From Pseudarthrobacter sp. AL07 (GTDB lineage: Bacteria; Actinomycetota; Actinomycetes; Actinomycetales; Micrococcaceae), in assembly GCF_029960665.1 (NCBI RefSeq), contig NZ_JASBRB010000003.1, forward strand, positions 248,001-312,000: a stretch of DNA of 64,000 bases. The letters run 5' to 3'. The notes under the pieces are model-generated. The model ran no database searches. It saw only the letters and a program-made list of their open reading frames with translations, and was not told where the DNA came from. How positions within the stretch are numbered: the first letter of the stretch is position 1; each line of letters opens with the position of its first letter. Positions 1 through 9,580 of this stretch are shown in pieces. The position numbers and the translations under genes are program-made.

Positions 1-221
1 GCGTACCAGCCCATGCCGGGAACGGCGTCCTTGGCCTGGGCCACGGTTGATGGCCCCGGCGCGCTCGGCATGCCTGTCTGTTCGTCCGACGGCGTAGTGA
101 TGGCGCTGGTGTAGTCCATCCCCTGCATGGGGAGCAGGGTGCAGCCGAACGCGCTCTGGTAGAAGGTGTTGGCGCGTTCTTTGTCACCGGTGGGGATCTC
201 GAAATGCACAACTCCAGCCAC
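1..221 (-). CDS. VOC (glyoxalase/bleomycin-resistance fold) family protein, partial
   Basis: The first 73 codons are visible; the rest lies beyond the window edge. The N-terminus runs VAGVVHFEIPTGDKERANTF, the usual opening of a vicinal-oxygen-chelate domain, with the first metal-ligand His in the VVHFEIP strand and an alpha helix starting at DKERA. The start is a GTG at 221-219, chosen because AAAGGAG lies 7 bases upstream and the reading frame begins there. An ATG at 226-224 is in another frame. These proteins are small metal-dependent enzymes or binding proteins of varied substrate, so no specific reaction can be given. Confidence 0.75.
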   Translation of the reverse strand, partial: MAGVVHFEIPTGDKERANTFYQSAFGCTLLPMQGMDYTSAITTPSDEQTGMPSAPGPSTVAQAKDAVPGMGWY

Positions 222-353
222 TGCATGCTCCTTTGAATGCGAGGGGAAAAGCGCGGACGCCCTGCGCCACACGATGGAGTCTAGTCCTGGCGTCTTCGGA
301 CTGTAAGGGCCTCCGGAAGCTACGTTGTCAGCCCACCGTGGGACCATGAATAC

Positions 354-1337
354 ATGACCATCCTTGACGCTCCGGCCCGGCTTGCAGCCGCCGCGGATGC
401 GTCCCTGCGCTGGCATCCGGACGGCCCGTACAGCCTGCACCAGACGCTGGGAACGCTCCTGCGGGGTACCGGTGATCCGTCGTTTTCGTTCGGGCCTAAC
501 GGGATATGGACAGCGTTTACGACGCCGGACGGCCCGGTCACGCTGCGCCTCACCGCTGCTGCGGACGGGGCTGTTGACGCCGCTGTTGACGCGCAGGCCT
601 GGGGTCCCGGTTCTGCCGCCGGACTCGCCGGAGTGCCCCGGTTTCTGGGCGCCGGGGACGACTGGTCGGCGTTTGACGAACCGGACTTCCACGCCACGCT
701 CCCAAGGATGGTCCGGGACGCCCGACGCCGGAACCTGGCTGTCCATCTCCCTTCGACCGGGCGGGTGGTTGATTGCCTCGTGCCCACTATCCTCGAGCAG
801 AAGGTCACCGTTATTGAGGCCCGCCGCGGCTACCGGTACCTGATGTACCGGTTCGGCTCGCCGGCTCCGGCGGCCGGAAGCGCGGCGCCGGAAGGGCTCC
901 GCCTCCAGCCCACCCCTGAGCAGTGGCAGCGCATCCCCTCGTGGGAATGGCACCAGGCCGGCGTAGGACCCCAGCGTTCGGCGACCGTCATGCGGGCCCT
1001 GCGATCCGCCGTCGCGCTTGAACGGCTGGCCGCCCTGCCGTCCGCGGATGCGGCAGCAAAGCTGCAGGTGATCCCCGGCATCGGGGTGTGGACCGCGGCC
1101 GAAGTGGTACAGCGCACGCATGGATGCCCGGACTCCATCGCGGTGGGCGACTACCACCTCGCCGCCTATGTGGGCGCCGCCCTCACCGGCCGCCGGACGG
1201 ACGACGCCGGCATGCTGGCCTTGCTTGAGCCATGGACCGGGCACCGGCAGCGGGTGGTCCGGATGATCGGCCTGAGCGGCTTCCGCAAACCGACGTTCGG
1301 GCCGCGGATGACCATCCAGGACCACCGCCGGCACTGA
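354..1337 (+). CDS. DNA-3-methyladenine glycosylase 2 (AlkA-like) family protein
   Basis: Base-excision repair glycosylase of the helix-hairpin-helix/GPD superfamily, expected to remove alkylated bases from DNA. The hairpin motif IPGIGVWTA is at about residues 240-248, and an Asp in VGDYH (about 266) sits where AlkA has its catalytic Asp. The segment LVPTILEQKVT (about 142-152) matches the start of the HhH domain. The N-terminal 130 residues resemble the AlkA_N-like domain found in actinobacterial members. At 327 aa it is longer than E. coli AlkA. It stands alone, convergent with the next gene across a palindromic repeat. No strong ribosome-binding site precedes the ATG, so the start is moderately certain. 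Confidence 0.82.
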   Translation: MTILDAPARLAAAADASLRWHPDGPYSLHQTLGTLLRGTGDPSFSFGPNGIWTAFTTPDGPVTLRLTAAADGAVDAAVDAQAWGPGSAAGLAGVPRFLGAGDDWSAFDEPDFHATLPRMVRDARRRNLAVHLPSTGRVVDCLVPTILEQKVTVIEARRGYRYLMYRFGSPAPAAGSAAPEGLRLQPTPEQWQRIPSWEWHQAGVGPQRSATVMRALRSAVALERLAALPSADAAAKLQVIPGIGVWTAAEVVQRTHGCPDSIAVGDYHLAAYVGAALTGRRTDDAGMLALLEPWTGHRQRVVRMIGLSGFRKPTFGPRMTIQDHRRH

Positions 1338-1347
1338 CCACCGAAAG

Positions 1348-1410
1348 CAACGCGGGGTCACTTAGCGCCCATGCGGGACGCCAACATGGGCGCTAAGTGA
1401 CCCCGCATTG
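1348..1410. repeat. 63-nt palindromic intergenic element, copy 1
   Basis: Two 25-base arms (1348-1372 and 1386-1410) flank a 13-base loop. The left arm begins CAACGCGGGGTCACTTAG and ends GCGCCCAT; the right arm is its reverse complement except for one position near the outer end. It lies between the convergent glycosylase and AbiEi/DUF559 genes, where it could act as a bidirectional terminator. Four more copies occur at 2400, 4561, 29961 and 35553. Confidence 0.93.
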
Positions 1411-1412
1411 GA

Positions 1413-2342
1413 CTAGAGGGAGCGGAGTTTGGCCTTCTTGATCCTGGCGATGAGGCTGGTGAATCCTTCGGCAAGGTCATCCGCGTTGGCCTTGAAATAG
1501 GACCAACCGGCATTGGTGAAGCCTTCGTCCCGGCGGTTGTCCCGCGACTGCTGATCCCGGGTGAGATGAGGGGCGCCGTCGTACTGCACTGCGGTCCTGA
1601 AGCGCCGGTAGCCCAGGTCCGCGGACGGCGACCACGGGTCATCCGGATCCAGACGGAGCTGCAATTCCGGCTCAGGAAGTCGGGCATCCAGCATGGCCAG
1701 GCGTAGGAATGTCTCCGGAAACGAGTCCGCGCCGACTCTCATCTCGTCCAGGGCAAGCCGGGCCTTCTCCACACCCTTCATGTTTGGATGCTGCCGGATG
1801 AGCAATCGCAGTCCTTCCTTGAAGGCGTATGGTTCGGTCCTTCCTTCAAGACCGGGCCGAGGCATGCGGATCAGCTGGTCTCCCATGGCGATCACATATG
1901 CCAGCGGTACGTGATGCGCCAGATCAAGCCAGGTCCGGGGCGGGACGGAGACTGGGATTCCGTCGATTTCCATGACCTCGCCGGGCAGCGCATGCACCCG
2001 GTGGCCGGCCACTCCGGCACGGCGGACCCGAGGAAGTCCGTGGGGTTTGCTGAGGTGGATCGTTTCCTCCTTACCCAGCCAGGGCGGCAGGCCGAGCCCG
2101 GTCAGTATTGCCGCGCTCTCGTGGGAAACCCAGGCTCCGGGCGTTGCCGCGGCAAGGACCCGGGACCGTTCGGCAAGGACAAACTCACGGCCGGCAGGCA
2201 GGTAAATCAGCCGTCCGCCGTCGAGCACGTCCCTGGCGCGAAGGCGCTTGGGCGCGACCCCCAGCATCCGGGACTCATAGATGGTGAACGGCTGGGTGTT
2301 GAGCGTCTGCGGCAAGGGCGTGATGCGGACCATGTGCACCAT
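1413..2342 (-). CDS. AbiEi-like / DUF559 (endonuclease-fold) domain protein
   Basis: About 309 residues. The N-terminal half resembles type IV toxin-antitoxin AbiEi antitoxin-like proteins: a DNA-binding-like region around RLRARDVLDGGRLIYLPAG, then WVSHESAAILTGL. The C-terminal 100 residues match the DUF559 restriction-endonuclease-like fold, with an acidic position in TAVQYDGAPHLT followed by RDNRRDE. The open frame continues upstream to 2435, but those codons lie in a repeat, so I place the start at the ATG at 2342; 2333 is an alternative. No partner toxin is adjacent. A paralogue is at 51707-52528. Such proteins are common single genes in Arthrobacter and their role is unknown. Confidence 0.68.
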   Translation of the reverse strand: MVHMVRITPLPQTLNTQPFTIYESRMLGVAPKRLRARDVLDGGRLIYLPAGREFVLAERSRVLAAATPGAWVSHESAAILTGLGLPPWLGKEETIHLSKPHGLPRVRRAGVAGHRVHALPGEVMEIDGIPVSVPPRTWLDLAHHVPLAYVIAMGDQLIRMPRPGLEGRTEPYAFKEGLRLLIRQHPNMKGVEKARLALDEMRVGADSFPETFLRLAMLDARLPEPELQLRLDPDDPWSPSADLGYRRFRTAVQYDGAPHLTRDQQSRDNRRDEGFTNAGWSYFKANADDLAEGFTSLIARIKKAKLRSL

Positions 2343-2399
2343 TCTGTCCGCACCGTTGAGAGGATACTGAGTTATCCACAGGCCCGGTTTCATCCACCC

Positions 2400-2462
2400 C
2401 AACGCGGGGTCACTTACGGCCCATCCGGGATGCAAACATGGGCCGTAAGTGACCCCGCGTTG
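2400..2462. repeat. 63-nt palindromic intergenic element, copy 2
   Basis: Arms at 2400-2424 and 2438-2462 with a 13-base loop. The inner stem reads TTACGGCCCAT against ATGGGCCGTAA, so relative to copy 1 both sides of the stem changed and pairing is kept. It lies between two minus-strand genes: downstream of the acyl-CoA synthetase and upstream of the AbiEi/DUF559 gene. Here it can only serve as a same-direction terminator or as a non-terminator element. Confidence 0.93.
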
Positions 2463-2475
2463 CTATGGGGGTGCG

Positions 2476-4152
2476 TCAGAGGCCCAGCCGGCCCACGGCT
2501 TCCTCGCGCATCTCCACTTTGCGGATCTTCCCGGAAACGGTCATGGGGAAGCTTTCGCGGACGTCCACGTAGCGCGGGATCTTGTAATGTGCCAGCTTGC
2601 CCCGGCAGAAATCCGCAAGTGAAGCCGCGTCCAGCGGTTCCGCCCCCGGAGCGAGGATGATGCAGGCCATCAGTTCCTCGCCGTATTTGGCATCGGGCAC
2701 TCCGATCACCTGCACATCCTGGATGGACGGGTGGCTGTACAGGAATTCCTCGATCTCGCGCGGGTAGATGTTTTCGCCGCCGCGGATCACGAGGTCCTCG
2801 ATCCGGCCCTCGATCACCGCGTAACCCTGGTCGTCCATCCGGGCGAGGTCGCCGGTGTGCATCCAGCCGTCGGCATCGATGGCTTCCGCGGTCTTGTCCG
2901 GCTGCTCCCAGTACCCGGCCATGACGGCATAGCCGCGCGTGCACAGCTCTCCGATCCCGCCGCGCTCCAGCACTTCGCCGGTGCCCGGGTCGATGATTTG
3001 GCTTTCCAGCCTGGGCATGGTGCGGCCCACGGTTTCGGTGCGATGCTGCAGAGTGTCACCCTTGCGGGTCATTGTGGACACCGGGGATGTCTCGGTCATG
3101 CCGTAGCAAATGGCCACGTCCACCATGTGCATCTCCGAGATCACCCGGTTCATCACGTCGATGGGGCACACCGATCCTGCCATGACACCGGTCCGGAGCG
3201 TGGCCAGGTCATAGGAGGCAAAGTCCGGCAGTGCCAGTTCGGCGATGAACATGGTGGGCACGCCGTACAGCGATGTCCCGCCAAAGTCCTGGACGGCTTC
3301 CAGCGCCGCCGCCGGCGTGAAGCCGCGGCCGGGGATGATGGTGGCCGCACCGTGGCTGAGGGCCGCCAGGTTCCCGATCACCATCCCGAAGCAGTGGTAG
3401 AACGGCACCGGGATCACCACCCGGTCGTGCTCGGTGTAGCCCAGTAGTTCACCGATGGAGTAGCCGTTGTTCAGGATGTTGTGGTGCGTCAGCGTTGCGC
3501 CTTTGGGGAAGCCCGTGGTCCCGGACGTGTACTGCAGGTTGATGGGATCGTGCGGGCCCAGCTCCGCCATGCGGGCCTTCAGACCGGAATGGCCGACGGC
3601 GTCGGCCCGCTTAAGCAGCTCGGCATACGTCAGCTCCCCGTGGCTTTTGGGGTCCCCGGCGTCAAGCTCGTCCAGGCCGTAATCCGGCAGGAACACCAGT
3701 TCCCGCAGGTCCGGGCAGCCGGCGAGCGCCTGGCGCGCCATCCCCACGTAGTCGCTGTTCCGGTCCGACGGCGCCGTCACCAGCATCCGCATGCCGTTCT
3801 GCTTCACCACAAACTCCAACTCGTGGCTCCGGTAGGCCGGGTTCACGTTGACCAGGATAGCGCCGGCCTTGGCCGTGGCGTACTGCAGCAGCGTCCATTC
3901 GGCGCAGTTCGGGGACCAGATGCCAACCCGGTCCCCCTTGGCCACCCCCGAGGCGAGGAGCGCACGCGCGAGGCGATCGACGTCGTCGTTCATTTTGGTG
4001 TAGCTCCATCGTCGGGCGTCGGCGCCCGGCACCGGCGCGGCCTCGATCAGCGCGTCGTGGAAGGGGAACCGGGCCACCACCCGCTCGAAGTTCCGGCCGA
4101 TGGTTTCCTCGAGAAGCGGGACGTCAGTGTCCCCGGCTGTGTAAGCGCGCAT
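2476..4152 (-). CDS. AMP-binding acyl-CoA synthetase (FadD-like)
   Basis: ANL-superfamily adenylating enzyme of 558 residues, expected to activate a carboxylic acid, probably a medium- or long-chain fatty acid, to its CoA thioester. The phosphate-binding P-loop YTSGTTGFPKG is at 208-218. Other ANL signatures follow: YGMTETSPVS, GYAVMAGYW with GWMHTGDLA, the hinge region RIEDLVIRGGENIYP, and near the C-terminus the lysine motif SGKIRK, whose Lys is essential for adenylation in the family. It is monocistronic and closed by palindromic element copy 2. Chain-length preference cannot be read from the sequence. Confidence 0.88.
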   Translation of the reverse strand: MRAYTAGDTDVPLLEETIGRNFERVVARFPFHDALIEAAPVPGADARRWSYTKMNDDVDRLARALLASGVAKGDRVGIWSPNCAEWTLLQYATAKAGAILVNVNPAYRSHELEFVVKQNGMRMLVTAPSDRNSDYVGMARQALAGCPDLRELVFLPDYGLDELDAGDPKSHGELTYAELLKRADAVGHSGLKARMAELGPHDPINLQYTSGTTGFPKGATLTHHNILNNGYSIGELLGYTEHDRVVIPVPFYHCFGMVIGNLAALSHGAATIIPGRGFTPAAALEAVQDFGGTSLYGVPTMFIAELALPDFASYDLATLRTGVMAGSVCPIDVMNRVISEMHMVDVAICYGMTETSPVSTMTRKGDTLQHRTETVGRTMPRLESQIIDPGTGEVLERGGIGELCTRGYAVMAGYWEQPDKTAEAIDADGWMHTGDLARMDDQGYAVIEGRIEDLVIRGGENIYPREIEEFLYSHPSIQDVQVIGVPDAKYGEELMACIILAPGAEPLDAASLADFCRGKLAHYKIPRYVDVRESFPMTVSGKIRKVEMREEAVGRLGL

Positions 4153-4267
4153 GCTGGCACGCTACCGCCTGGCCCCCGGCAATGAAAGCGCAGGAGAAGC
4201 GCAACAGGAGGGTGCCCGCGCGTAAACAGGGCGGGCCTGCATGCCGGCTCCCGGTATTGTGAAATCC

Positions 4268-4546
4268 ATGAGTGCACCCATCGACCTGCAGGCAACGTTC
4301 ATCCCCAACGACGGCGAGTTCTTCCGTGTGAAGCTCGCCCTGGAAATCGCCATCGACGAGGTGGTCAACGAAGCCGGCTGCATCCGCTACGAGCTGACCG
4401 AAGCTACTGAAGAGAAGCTGGTCCTGACGGAACAGTGGGAATCCGAGGAACTGCTTGCGAAGCATTCCAGGGGCACCGCCGTCCAGGACCTGAACGAATC
4501 CCTGAGCGCGCTGCTGGCCGAGCCCGTGCAGCTGGAACGCCTGTAA
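4268..4546 (+). CDS. antibiotic biosynthesis monooxygenase (ABM) domain protein
   Basis: A 92-residue single-domain protein of the dimeric alpha+beta barrel ABM/quinol-monooxygenase type, with the typical AGCIRYELTEA core and TEQWES strand. Members are cofactor-free monooxygenases or simple binding proteins; the substrate is unknown. The ATG at 4268 fits a leaderless start: TATTGT at 4255-4260 is followed by 7 bases and then ATG, with no ribosome-binding site. The upstream in-frame ATG at 4241 would add nine poorly conserved residues. A second ABM protein lies at 38523-38819. Confidence 0.78.
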   Translation: MSAPIDLQATFIPNDGEFFRVKLALEIAIDEVVNEAGCIRYELTEATEEKLVLTEQWESEELLAKHSRGTAVQDLNESLSALLAEPVQLERL

Positions 4547-4560
4547 CCTTCCGCAAACCA

Positions 4561-4623
4561 CAACGCGGGGTCACTTCGCGCCCATCTAACCAAGATTTAT
4601 GGGCGCGAAGTGACCCCGCGTTG
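4561..4623. repeat. 63-nt palindromic intergenic element, copy 3
   Basis: Arms 4561-4585 and 4599-4623 pair perfectly over 25 bases around a 13-base AT-richer loop. The inner stem is TTCGCGCCCAT against ATGGGCGCGAA, a third compensated variant. It sits between the convergent ABM gene and the thioredoxin gene. Confidence 0.95.
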
Positions 4624-4636
4624 CAGGTAAGGGCGC

Positions 4637-5083
4637 TTAGATATCCGGGATCTGTGTGCCATCCTGGGGGCCGGACGTCTTTCCGGCGGTGGCCGGGTTG
4701 CTTTCCGCGGCGGCTGCGGCTTCTGCCTGCGAGCGCGCCACATGGGCGTGGACCTCCTCCATGTCCAGGGCCTTGACCGCGTCAACAACCTGCTCCAGCT
4801 GCTGGGCGTTCAGGGCACCCGGCTGGGAGAAGACCAGGACCTTTTCGCGGAACGCCATCAGCGTGGGGATGGAAGTAATTCCGGCCTCGGCGGCGAGCTG
4901 CTGCTGCGCCTCGGTGTCCACCTTTGTGAACAGGACGTCGGAGTGCTTCTCCGACACGGCCTTGTACGTGGGCCCGAACTGCTTGCAGGGACCGCACCAT
5001 TCAGCCCAGAAGTCCACCAGGACAATGTCGTTGCCTTCGATGGTCGATGCGAACTGTTCACCTGTGATATCTACGGTAGCCAT
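4637..5083 (-). CDS. trxA: thioredoxin family protein with C-terminal extension
   Basis: Cytoplasmic dithiol reductant of 148 residues. The active site WCGPC is at 29-33 in the context VDFWAEWCGPCKQ, and the cis-Pro loop is SIPTLMAF. After the roughly 105-residue thioredoxin fold there is a 40-residue alanine- and glutamate-rich tail ending in QDGTQIPDI, which is not part of the classical fold. The start is the ATG at 5083, with GAAGG just upstream; longer frames lack homology. It could serve as electron donor for the APS reductase encoded at 46999-47745, but nothing local links them. Confidence 0.88.
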   Translation of the reverse strand: MATVDITGEQFASTIEGNDIVLVDFWAEWCGPCKQFGPTYKAVSEKHSDVLFTKVDTEAQQQLAAEAGITSIPTLMAFREKVLVFSQPGALNAQQLEQVVDAVKALDMEEVHAHVARSQAEAAAAAESNPATAGKTSGPQDGTQIPDI

Positions 5084-5244
5084 GCCTTCAACGGTACGCG
5101 AGGCGCAGGCCGATGTCCCGGCCGGGCGTCCCCTGTTCGCTCCCCGCGTCATCGGGAATATCCGGTGCGGGGCCGTGTACACCGGGCATTGTGAGGCCTA
5201 CCCTTGGGGTCATCAGCCGCCGACTGCCGCATCCAGGAGGGTTC

Positions 5245-6194
<950 letters not shown>

Positions 6195-6198
<4 letters not shown>

Positions 6199-6995
6199 GC
6201 ACCACGCTGCCGCTGTTCCGCCGGGCCTTCTTGGATTCCTGGCGCTCCACCACGGCATGGGCTGCCGCCCTGGCCGGCGCCACGTTCCTGTACCTGCCGC
6301 TGTACCCGTCCATCGGCGGGAGTACGGAGATGCAGGGCATGATCGATTCCCTCCCGGCCGAGATGACCAAGGCGCTGAACTACGACCAGATCGCCACCGG
6401 TCCCGGGTACACCCAGGCCACGCTGTTCGGCCTGCTCGGCTTCCTGCTGATGACCATCGCTTCTGTCGGGTGGGGTGCCGCCGCGGTGGGCGGCGACGAA
6501 GAGTCCGGGCAGCTGGAGCTGACCCTCGCCCACGGGGTGACCCGCGTCCAGGTGGTCCTGGAACGCGCACTCTCCCTCTTCCTTCGTGTGGTGCTGCTCG
6601 CGGCCCTGGTCTTTGCCATGGTCCGGCTGCTCAATGATTCGGCCCACCTGGCCATACGGCCCGATAACCTCTTCGGCGCAGCAGTGCTGTTTGCAGGGCT
6701 GGCACTGCTGAGCGGAACGACCGCGCTATGCGCCGGCGCTATGTCCGGAAGGCGGACGTACGGACTGGCCGCGGGCGCCGCCGTCGGAGTCCTTGGATAC
6801 ACCTTCAACGCCGTCGGCCGGCAGAGCGAGGACGTTGGGTGGCTGCTGAATCTGAGCCCATACCACTGGGCTTACGGTAATTCACCGGTGGTCAACGGCG
6901 CGGACTGGGCTGCGGCAGGGTGGATCTGGGGAATTTCGGCGGCGCTGGTGGCCGTGGCCGCCTTCTCTGTGGACAGGCGCGACGTCGGCACGTAG
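6195..6995 (+). CDS. ABC-2 type exporter, permease
   Basis: Membrane subunit of 266 residues for the ATPase encoded just upstream. Six hydrophobic segments are visible, including TTAWAAALAGATFLYLPL, LFGLLGFLLMTIASVGWG, FLRVVLLAALVFAMV and WIWGISAALVAVAAF. The extracellular loop after the first helix contains GSTEMQGMIDSLPAEMTKAL, as in the actinobacterial tetronasin/polyketide exporter permeases. It has ABC-2 topology without a substrate-binding protein, so export is expected. Confidence 0.83.
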
Positions 6996-7059
6996 CTTTC
7001 CGGGTAACCGGCGGCCAGGGTTGGCGCCGGTCAGGGTGGCCAGCGGCCGGGGTCTGCGG

Positions 7060-7629
7060 TCAGGGCCGAGGTTCCCGGTTGAGGCTTTCCCAAAGGTGCG
7101 GCGCCGGCGTCCGGCTGCCGGGCAGTGCGTTGGTCTCGCGCCACTCGTGGATCCATTCGGGCAGCACCATATCTGCCGGGGGCTGCCCGAACTCGCGCAG
7201 GATCTCCTCCTGGCTCACCGGCTTGCCCTTGCAGACCAAGCGGGTGGCGATGTAGGCACGCGCGTAAATCTCGCCGTCGGACACCATGCGCTGCTCAAAG
7301 TAGATGGCCTTGGCATCCAGGCCGATGATCCTCGTTTCGATGGTGTACCGCTGCCAGAGCTGCAGCGACTTCCGGAAAGCGATGGTCTCCCCCGCCGCCA
7401 CCGGTGTCCAGCCGCGCCGGCGCATCGTCTTCCACACGCCGCTGCGGACCATCAGGTCGAACCGGCCCAGGTCCATGAGGGAAAAGTACATGCCGTTGTT
7501 GACGTGCATGGCGATGTCGATATCGGTGGGCAGGACGCGCAGCGGCAGGGACGATGTGTCCCAGATGGTCAGCGCGGAGCGGCGGGCGGCGGTGAACAGC
7601 ATCAGAAGCGTTCGCAAAAGCAGGTGCAT
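7060..7629 (-). CDS. acyl-CoA thioesterase, 4HBT/THEM6-like hot-dog fold
   Basis: A 189-residue single hot-dog-domain protein. The segment DIDIAMHVNNGMYFSLMDLG (about 36-55) matches the family motif DxDxxxHVNNxxY, followed by the RFDLMVRSG helix seen in the THEM6/Al-11-like branch. The N-terminus is hydrophobic (LLLRTLLMLFTAA) and may associate with the membrane. Expected activity is hydrolysis of an acyl-CoA thioester. It is monocistronic, convergent with the ABC exporter operon, and the start ATG is at 7629. Confidence 0.78.
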   Translation of the reverse strand: MHLLLRTLLMLFTAARRSALTIWDTSSLPLRVLPTDIDIAMHVNNGMYFSLMDLGRFDLMVRSGVWKTMRRRGWTPVAAGETIAFRKSLQLWQRYTIETRIIGLDAKAIYFEQRMVSDGEIYARAYIATRLVCKGKPVSQEEILREFGQPPADMVLPEWIHEWRETNALPGSRTPAPHLWESLNREPRP

Positions 7630-7699
7630 GCCTCCATGTTACCCGGCAGTAACTTACTGGCAAGTCCAAAGAAGCTGGGCCGCCACGTGGACGTGGCCC

Positions 7700-8091
7700 A
7701 TGACGCAACAACGCTACCGCGACCTCGCCGAGTGCAGAATAGCTCGAGACCGTGATGTTGCTGACGTGGGGTATCTTCGCCCCGGATAACGCTACGAAAC
7801 GGTGGCTGGCCAGAGAGTGACGCCGTTGATTTGTATGGAACCTGCACGAACTGCTGATCGTGGCCCTTCCATTTCCGGCCGCTGCGCCTGCTCCGGCTGG
7901 TTACACTGCTTTCGGTCCTGCACAGGACCATCGGCGAAACCCTGAGGGGCCGGGTGGACACGTACGTGGCCGGGTCGGCGGCGCTCCTGGTATTCGTTGG
8001 CGCGCTGGCGGTGTTGGACATTGAACAGCCTGCCCCGGATGCCAAGATCCTGACCTTCGGAGACGCCCTGTGGTGGGCCACCACCACCACC
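7700..8091 (+). pseudogene. decayed voltage-gated-type potassium channel gene
   Basis: Three fragments of one channel gene are readable. ATG at 7700 opens MTQQRYRDLAEW, which I recall as the N-terminus of Arthrobacter channel proteins. The homology then jumps to the frame starting at 7767: WGIFAPDNATKRWLARE, stop at 7818, stop at 7827, then VWNLHELLIVALP. A frame change near 7871 gives FRPLRLLRLVTLLSVL, the S4-S5 region, and LLVFVGALAVLDIEQPAPD, reaching ALWWATTT at about 8071-8091. Normally ITTVGYGD, the selectivity filter, follows, but here the sequence switches to an unrelated proline-rich protein. The gene has thus lost S1-S3, two frames and the filter and cannot make a channel. Confidence 0.78.
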
Positions 8092-8919
8092 TGGCCGGCC
8101 CCGCCCCCACGGCAGAGTTGTCGGTGCCACCGGGGGCCACTACGACGGCGGCCTCTCCCGTAGTGCGGGTTGCCCGGCCTTTGGCGGCGGTGCCCCTGGA
8201 CGCGCCTTATGTTGGGTCCGTTGACTTTGATGGGGCGGCAGCCGGCACCGCGCAGCCTGAAGTCACAGCCGCGGCGCCCGCGGCCCCGGCCGAGGCCCCC
8301 CACCTCCAGCGCCCGAACCTACTCCGGCACCAGCGGCCGACCCCAACCTCTACACGGTGGCTCCCGGCGACACTGTCGGTGGGATTGCGGGCAGGTACGG
8401 CGTTGACACGAACGCAATGCTGGCCGCCAACGGATTGGGCCTGTACAGCATCATCGTCCCAGGCCAGATGCTGAAGCTGACGGGACCCGCCGTCGAGGTT
8501 TCCGCTCCAGCCCCGGCTACGGCATGCACTGACCCCGTCGCTGCTTCACCGGCCTACGTCCCCGCCCCGGCGCCGGTCCAGGCCGCGCCCGCTGTCCGCA
8601 CCATCTACGTCGCGGGCACTGGCGGACAGGCCATGCTGGACGCCTGCATGGGGCCCATCCACTACACGCCAAACGACGGCAACTCGCTCTTCATCACGGA
8701 GCACGACTTCTGCGGCGGGTGGCGCGTTTCTCCGGCATCGGCGTGGGCGAGACCGTCAGCATTCCGGGCTACGGGATCTACACAGCGGCAGCGAGGGGCC
8801 AGGTCCCCAACCCGGGAACCACCAACGATGTCATCACGGTATTCGGCGGCTTCCCCCGGGCCATCCTGCAGACCTGCATCCCCGGGACCAACCAGATGCT
8901 TCTGATCGCGCTCAACTGA
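8092..8919 (+). pseudogene. frameshifted LysM-domain protein with sortase-like C-terminus
   Basis: Reading three frames in turn restores one protein. The 8070-frame encodes an Ala/Pro-rich linker ending TAAAPAAPAEAP at about 8300. A shift in a run of six C gives PEPTPAPAADP and a LysM domain (LYTVAPGDTVGGIAGRYGV, about 8350-8490) for peptidoglycan binding. The same frame continues to ITEHDFCGGW, and a shift at about 8718 gives ARFSGIGVGETVSIPGYG, ending ILQTCIPGTNQMLLIALN. The C-terminal part looks like a sortase-fold domain with a TC motif, but no catalytic Arg is visible after it. The N-terminus with its signal peptide is missing and is replaced by channel sequence. Sequencing error could explain one single-base shift but not the fusion. 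Confidence 0.75.
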
Positions 8920-8961
8920 TAGGCAGGTCCGGCCCCGGTACGCGGTCCAGCGTTTCCGAAG

Positions 8962-9005
8962 CTTGTTCGCGGTTCCGAACCTTAAGGCAAGGAGCCGCGA
9001 ACAAG
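8962..9005. terminator. hairpin between the LysM remnant and the CBS gene
   Basis: Arms CTTGTTCGCGG (8962-8972) and CCGCGAACAAG (8995-9005) pair perfectly over 11 bases around a 22-base loop. It lies between converging reading frames and has no T-run on either side. Confidence 0.6.
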
Positions 9006-9026
9006 GCCATGCGGGAATTTGCCTGA

Positions 9027-9458
9027 CTATGCAGACATCGGGTGGCGTTCCGAAATGTGCTCCACCAGTTCGCCCACGCGCTCCTCGGTGTAGTTGCGCG
9101 CAATGTCGCCCTGGCTGATGATGCCAACCATCTTGTGGTCGCCAATAACCGGGAGCCGCCTTACCTGGTGCCGCTCCATGATTTCGATCGCTGCGTCAAC
9201 ACTGGCATCGGCGTCAACCCAGTGGGGCCTGCCGGTGGCCAGCTCGCTGGCCAGCATCTCGCGGGGATCACGGCCGGCGGCAACGCACCTGACCACGATG
9301 TCGCGGTCGGTGATCATGCCCTTCAACTTGCCGTCATCGCCGCAGATCGGCAGCGATCCGCAGTCCAGATCCAACATCATCCGAGCGGCATCTGCGAGGG
9401 ACTGATGCTCCTTAATACACTGTGCATCCGTGGTCATAAATTCACGTACAACGCTCAT
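9027..9458 (-). CDS. tandem CBS domain protein
   Basis: A 143-residue protein made of two CBS motifs forming one Bateman module. The first runs about 8-60 (DAQCIKEHQSLADAARMM ... MITDRDIVVR) and the second about 75-130 (WVDADASVDAAIEIMERHQV ... GIISQGDIARN). Such stand-alone pairs bind adenosine nucleotides and are often stress-induced. The ATG at 9458 is preceded by GGAGAACC. It lies just upstream of a hairpin and downstream of the tRNA-Tyr terminator. Confidence 0.88.
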   Translation of the reverse strand: MSVVREFMTTDAQCIKEHQSLADAARMMLDLDCGSLPICGDDGKLKGMITDRDIVVRCVAAGRDPREMLASELATGRPHWVDADASVDAAIEIMERHQVRRLPVIGDHKMVGIISQGDIARNYTEERVGELVEHISERHPMSA

Positions 9459-9580
9459 TGGTTCTCCTTCATCGAGTGATGTATCGACGCAAGGCATCGG
9501 GGACATATGCGCCGATGGTGCCAGCCTACGCCGGGGCCAACACTGATGTCGACGACGGCCCCTCCTCTGATTTCGGGCAC

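Noticed and set aside
2372..2380. TTATCCACA, a perfect DnaA-box match
   Set aside because: It is a single box with no cluster, AT-rich unwinding region or replication gene nearby, so an origin is not supported.
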